Source of the DNA: Chryseobacterium tructae
Lineage (GTDB): Bacteria; Bacteroidota; Bacteroidia; Flavobacteriales; Weeksellaceae
Direction of reading: 5' to 3'
NCBI RefSeq assembly: GCF_030409875.1
Contig: NZ_JAUFQR010000001.1
Coordinates: 2,232,001 to 2,296,000 of the forward strand
DNA: 64,000 nucleotides
Part shown: positions 62,385-64,000 of the stretch, piece after piece
Position numbering within the stretch: the first letter of the stretch is position 1
How the letters are laid out: the number at the start of each line of letters is the position of its first letter
The notes under the pieces: model-generated
The model's database searches: none
Told to the model about the DNA's origin: nothing
Seen by the model: only the letters and a program-made list of their open reading frames with translations
Position numbers and translations under genes: made by a program

Positions 62385-64000
62385 TTATTTCTTAATAAAT
62401 TTCAGATTTGAGATAGTTCCTTTATCTTCAATTGAAATGACATACGCTCCAGTGCTTAGTCTTGAAACGGAGATCTTATTGTCTGAGATCTGGCCGCTCA
62501 TTACTTTTTGCCCTGCTATATTGGTGATTGAGAATTGTGCCTTAGGAGAAACCTGAGTTACATTCAGTACATCACTTACCGGGTTAGGATAGATCTGGAT
62601 TGAAGCTTTGTCTTTTGTTATATCGCTTGTAGAAAGCTCTTGTTGGATAAGGATAGGATAATCTTCTATTTCACCATAATCCTGGCTGCTACAACCGTTT
62701 TGTGGCTGGGTACCATATGCCATTACAACTCTCATGATCACATTTCCTCCTGTATAAGCATTCATAGGTACAGAGAATGTTCCTGTTACCGGAGTAATTT
62801 TATTAGGAACACTTGTGAAAATAATTTCAGACTCAGCAAAATATCCGTCTTTATTAAAGTCTATCCATGCTGTTACTCCTTCGTTATAAGTAGTTGTACT
62901 TGTCCATTTTTTGGTTACACTGATCGTATTGTTTGATGATCCTGGTTTTAGAGTAATTAATTTTGTCTGATCGGTGGTGTAATCTGTGTATGAAGAAGCC
63001 GTACTCGTATTGGAAATAGGGTTCATACCTGCAGGTGTTACCGTAACATTAGAAATATACTCATCCGAAGGATCAGCAGAAACCGGACAAATAAACGGTA
63101 GGGTAGTAAAATTGGTAGAAGACGAATAGGTTCCAACTGTAGTGTTACATACATTGGCTATTTGCACCTCATATTGAGTAGCTGGCTCTAATCCTGAAAG
63201 ATAAGAAGAGTTAGTTGATACAGGAACAGTTACCCATGTTGTAGCCCCTACTTTTCTATATAGTAAAGAATACTCTGCTCCTTGAAGAGCAGACCAATTT
63301 ATGTTGGCTGAAGACTTTGTAACTCCAGTGGCTGCAATTCCTGTAGTAGCGGTGTCGGTAGAACAAGGGTTTGCTGAAGCAGACACAGTGGCATTTCCAA
63401 TTGCATAAAAGATGTTATCAATAGCACTTACTCTGATTTTGAGATTAGAACCTGTGGCAAGTGATGAGAATGAAAAAGGTTCAACCCCGTCATTAGGAGT
63501 AGATGGTGTAACAACTGTCCATGTATTTCCGTTGTCTGTCGTATAGTCTATTTTAACATTCTGTACATTATAAGGAGAACTGTTTGTATTCACAACATCC
63601 CAGGTAATGGCGCCAGCGAGGTTGTTATAAACAGTAGTTGAGGTTACCTTGAATGGCCCGTCATTACCAACGTCTACTTTTACCAAACTGCTTTGGGTTT
63701 GTTGTTGAGTAATATCAGGGTTATTATCCCTTACTGTTACTTTAAAATTCATTAGTCTTGCTACACTAGGTAAAAGTTCCCAGTCCTGCACTGTAGTAAG
63801 GTTTCCACTAAGTACGGTTGTCAGTTTTGGGAAATATCGGGTAGGTGAAGTGGTTGGAGATAGAGATCTGAAGGCAGCACCACCGGTACGGGTAGAGGTT
63901 AAGGCATTAAATAGTGTAGTTGAAATATCATATTGCTCCCATGTGTAAGTCATAGGGTCATTTTGAGCATCGGAGGCATTGGCTGTTAATACAAAAGCAG
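62385..64000 (-). CDS. T9SS metalloprotease paralog (C-terminal part)
   Basis: Open from the last base of the window, so the 5' end with the protease domain lies outside; about 538 C-terminal residues are present. Same order as the first protease: the D-P-M-T-Y-T-W-E-Q-Y-D stretch, FnIII-like domains, a GEVED domain (W-I-D-F-N-K-D-G-Y-F, G-E-I-E-D-Y-P) and the T9SS tail. The last 70 codons are almost identical at DNA level to its neighbour (see findings), but the middle part has diverged. Whether it keeps the H-E-x-x-H site cannot be seen. Confidence 0.9.
   Translation of the reverse strand, partial: AFVLTANASDAQNDPMTYTWEQYDISTTLFNALTSTRTGGAAFRSLSPTTSPTRYFPKLTTVLSGNLTTVQDWELLPSVARLMNFKVTVRDNNPDITQQQTQSSLVKVDVGNDGPFKVTSTTVYNNLAGAITWDVVNTNSSPYNVQNVKIDYTTDNGNTWTVVTPSTPNDGVEPFSFSSLATGSNLKIRVSAIDNIFYAIGNATVSASANPCSTDTATTGIAATGVTKSSANINWSALQGAEYSLLYRKVGATTWVTVPVSTNSSYLSGLEPATQYEVQIANVCNTTVGTYSSSTNFTTLPFICPVSADPSDEYISNVTVTPAGMNPISNTSTASSYTDYTTDQTKLITLKPGSSNNTISVTKKWTSTTTYNEGVTAWIDFNKDGYFAESEIIFTSVPNKITPVTGTFSVPMNAYTGGNVIMRVVMAYGTQPQNGCSSQDYGEIEDYPILIQQELSTSDITKDKASIQIYPNPVSDVLNVTQVSPKAQFSITNIAGQKVMSGQISDNKISVSRLSTGAYVISIEDKGTISNLKFIKK

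Overview
The window looks like chromosomal DNA of a flavobacterium of the Chryseobacterium type (Weeksellaceae, Bacteroidota). The evidence is low G+C content, promoters of the TAnnTTTG class, few Shine-Dalgarno sites, type IX secretion (T9SS) C-terminal sorting domains, DUF4374 and TonB surface proteins, GLPGLI proteins, and small 'K-K-L-x-K-x-E-L-K-x-I-x-G-G' leader peptides of a kind I associate with Chryseobacterium. I see no phage, transposase, integrase or CRISPR.

Layout. 1-5.3 kb: end of a glycoside-hydrolase-like gene, ferritin, ychF and two duplicated calcium-repeat lipoproteins. 5.3-8.9 kb: seven small Cys-rich double-glycine-leader peptides in two minus-strand clusters around an AraC regulator and an SDR oxidoreductase. 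9-20.2 kb: aminotransferase, DUF2867 protein, parE - membrane protein - parC (frameshifted) - rhomboid, a secreted beta-propeller protein and a membrane AraC regulator (frameshifted). 20.3-24.3 kb: two SDR genes, then a lectin-like surface protein (two frameshifts) behind a small exported protein. 24.8-28.2 kb: DUF4180, prmC, yaaA, CPBP protease and a Sua5/YciO protein. 28.3-29.0 kb: six tandem initiator tRNA genes. 29.0-31.1 kb: two adjacent class I terpene synthases, one with two frameshifts. 32-35.7 kb: methyltransferase, Ada-like metal-binding protein, 2OG oxygenase, GNAT and a candidate structured RNA. 36-44.5 kb: small exported proteins, then a TonB receptor, DUF4374 lipoprotein, outer-membrane beta-barrel and PepSY reductase that read as an iron/siderophore uptake set. 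44.8-48 kb: BlaI/M56 sensor pair with a GLPGLI protein. 48-55.2 kb: acetyltransferase, transaldolase-like aldolase, DUF1905 protein, TPR protein, pepE, dacB and a histidine kinase. 55.3-64 kb: M61 and M1 peptidases and two large T9SS-secreted metalloproteases; the second runs off the window.

Two themes stand out. First, the peptide family has an invariant C-x6-C-x4-C signature, even cysteine counts (4 or 6) and no maturation machinery nearby. Second, at least eight genes carry single-base length changes, nearly all next to homopolymers, including essential parC and a compensated shift hidden inside the M1 peptidase. These are more likely sequencing errors than real pseudogenes. Any single-ORF reading of those genes is wrong, so I give merged coordinates.
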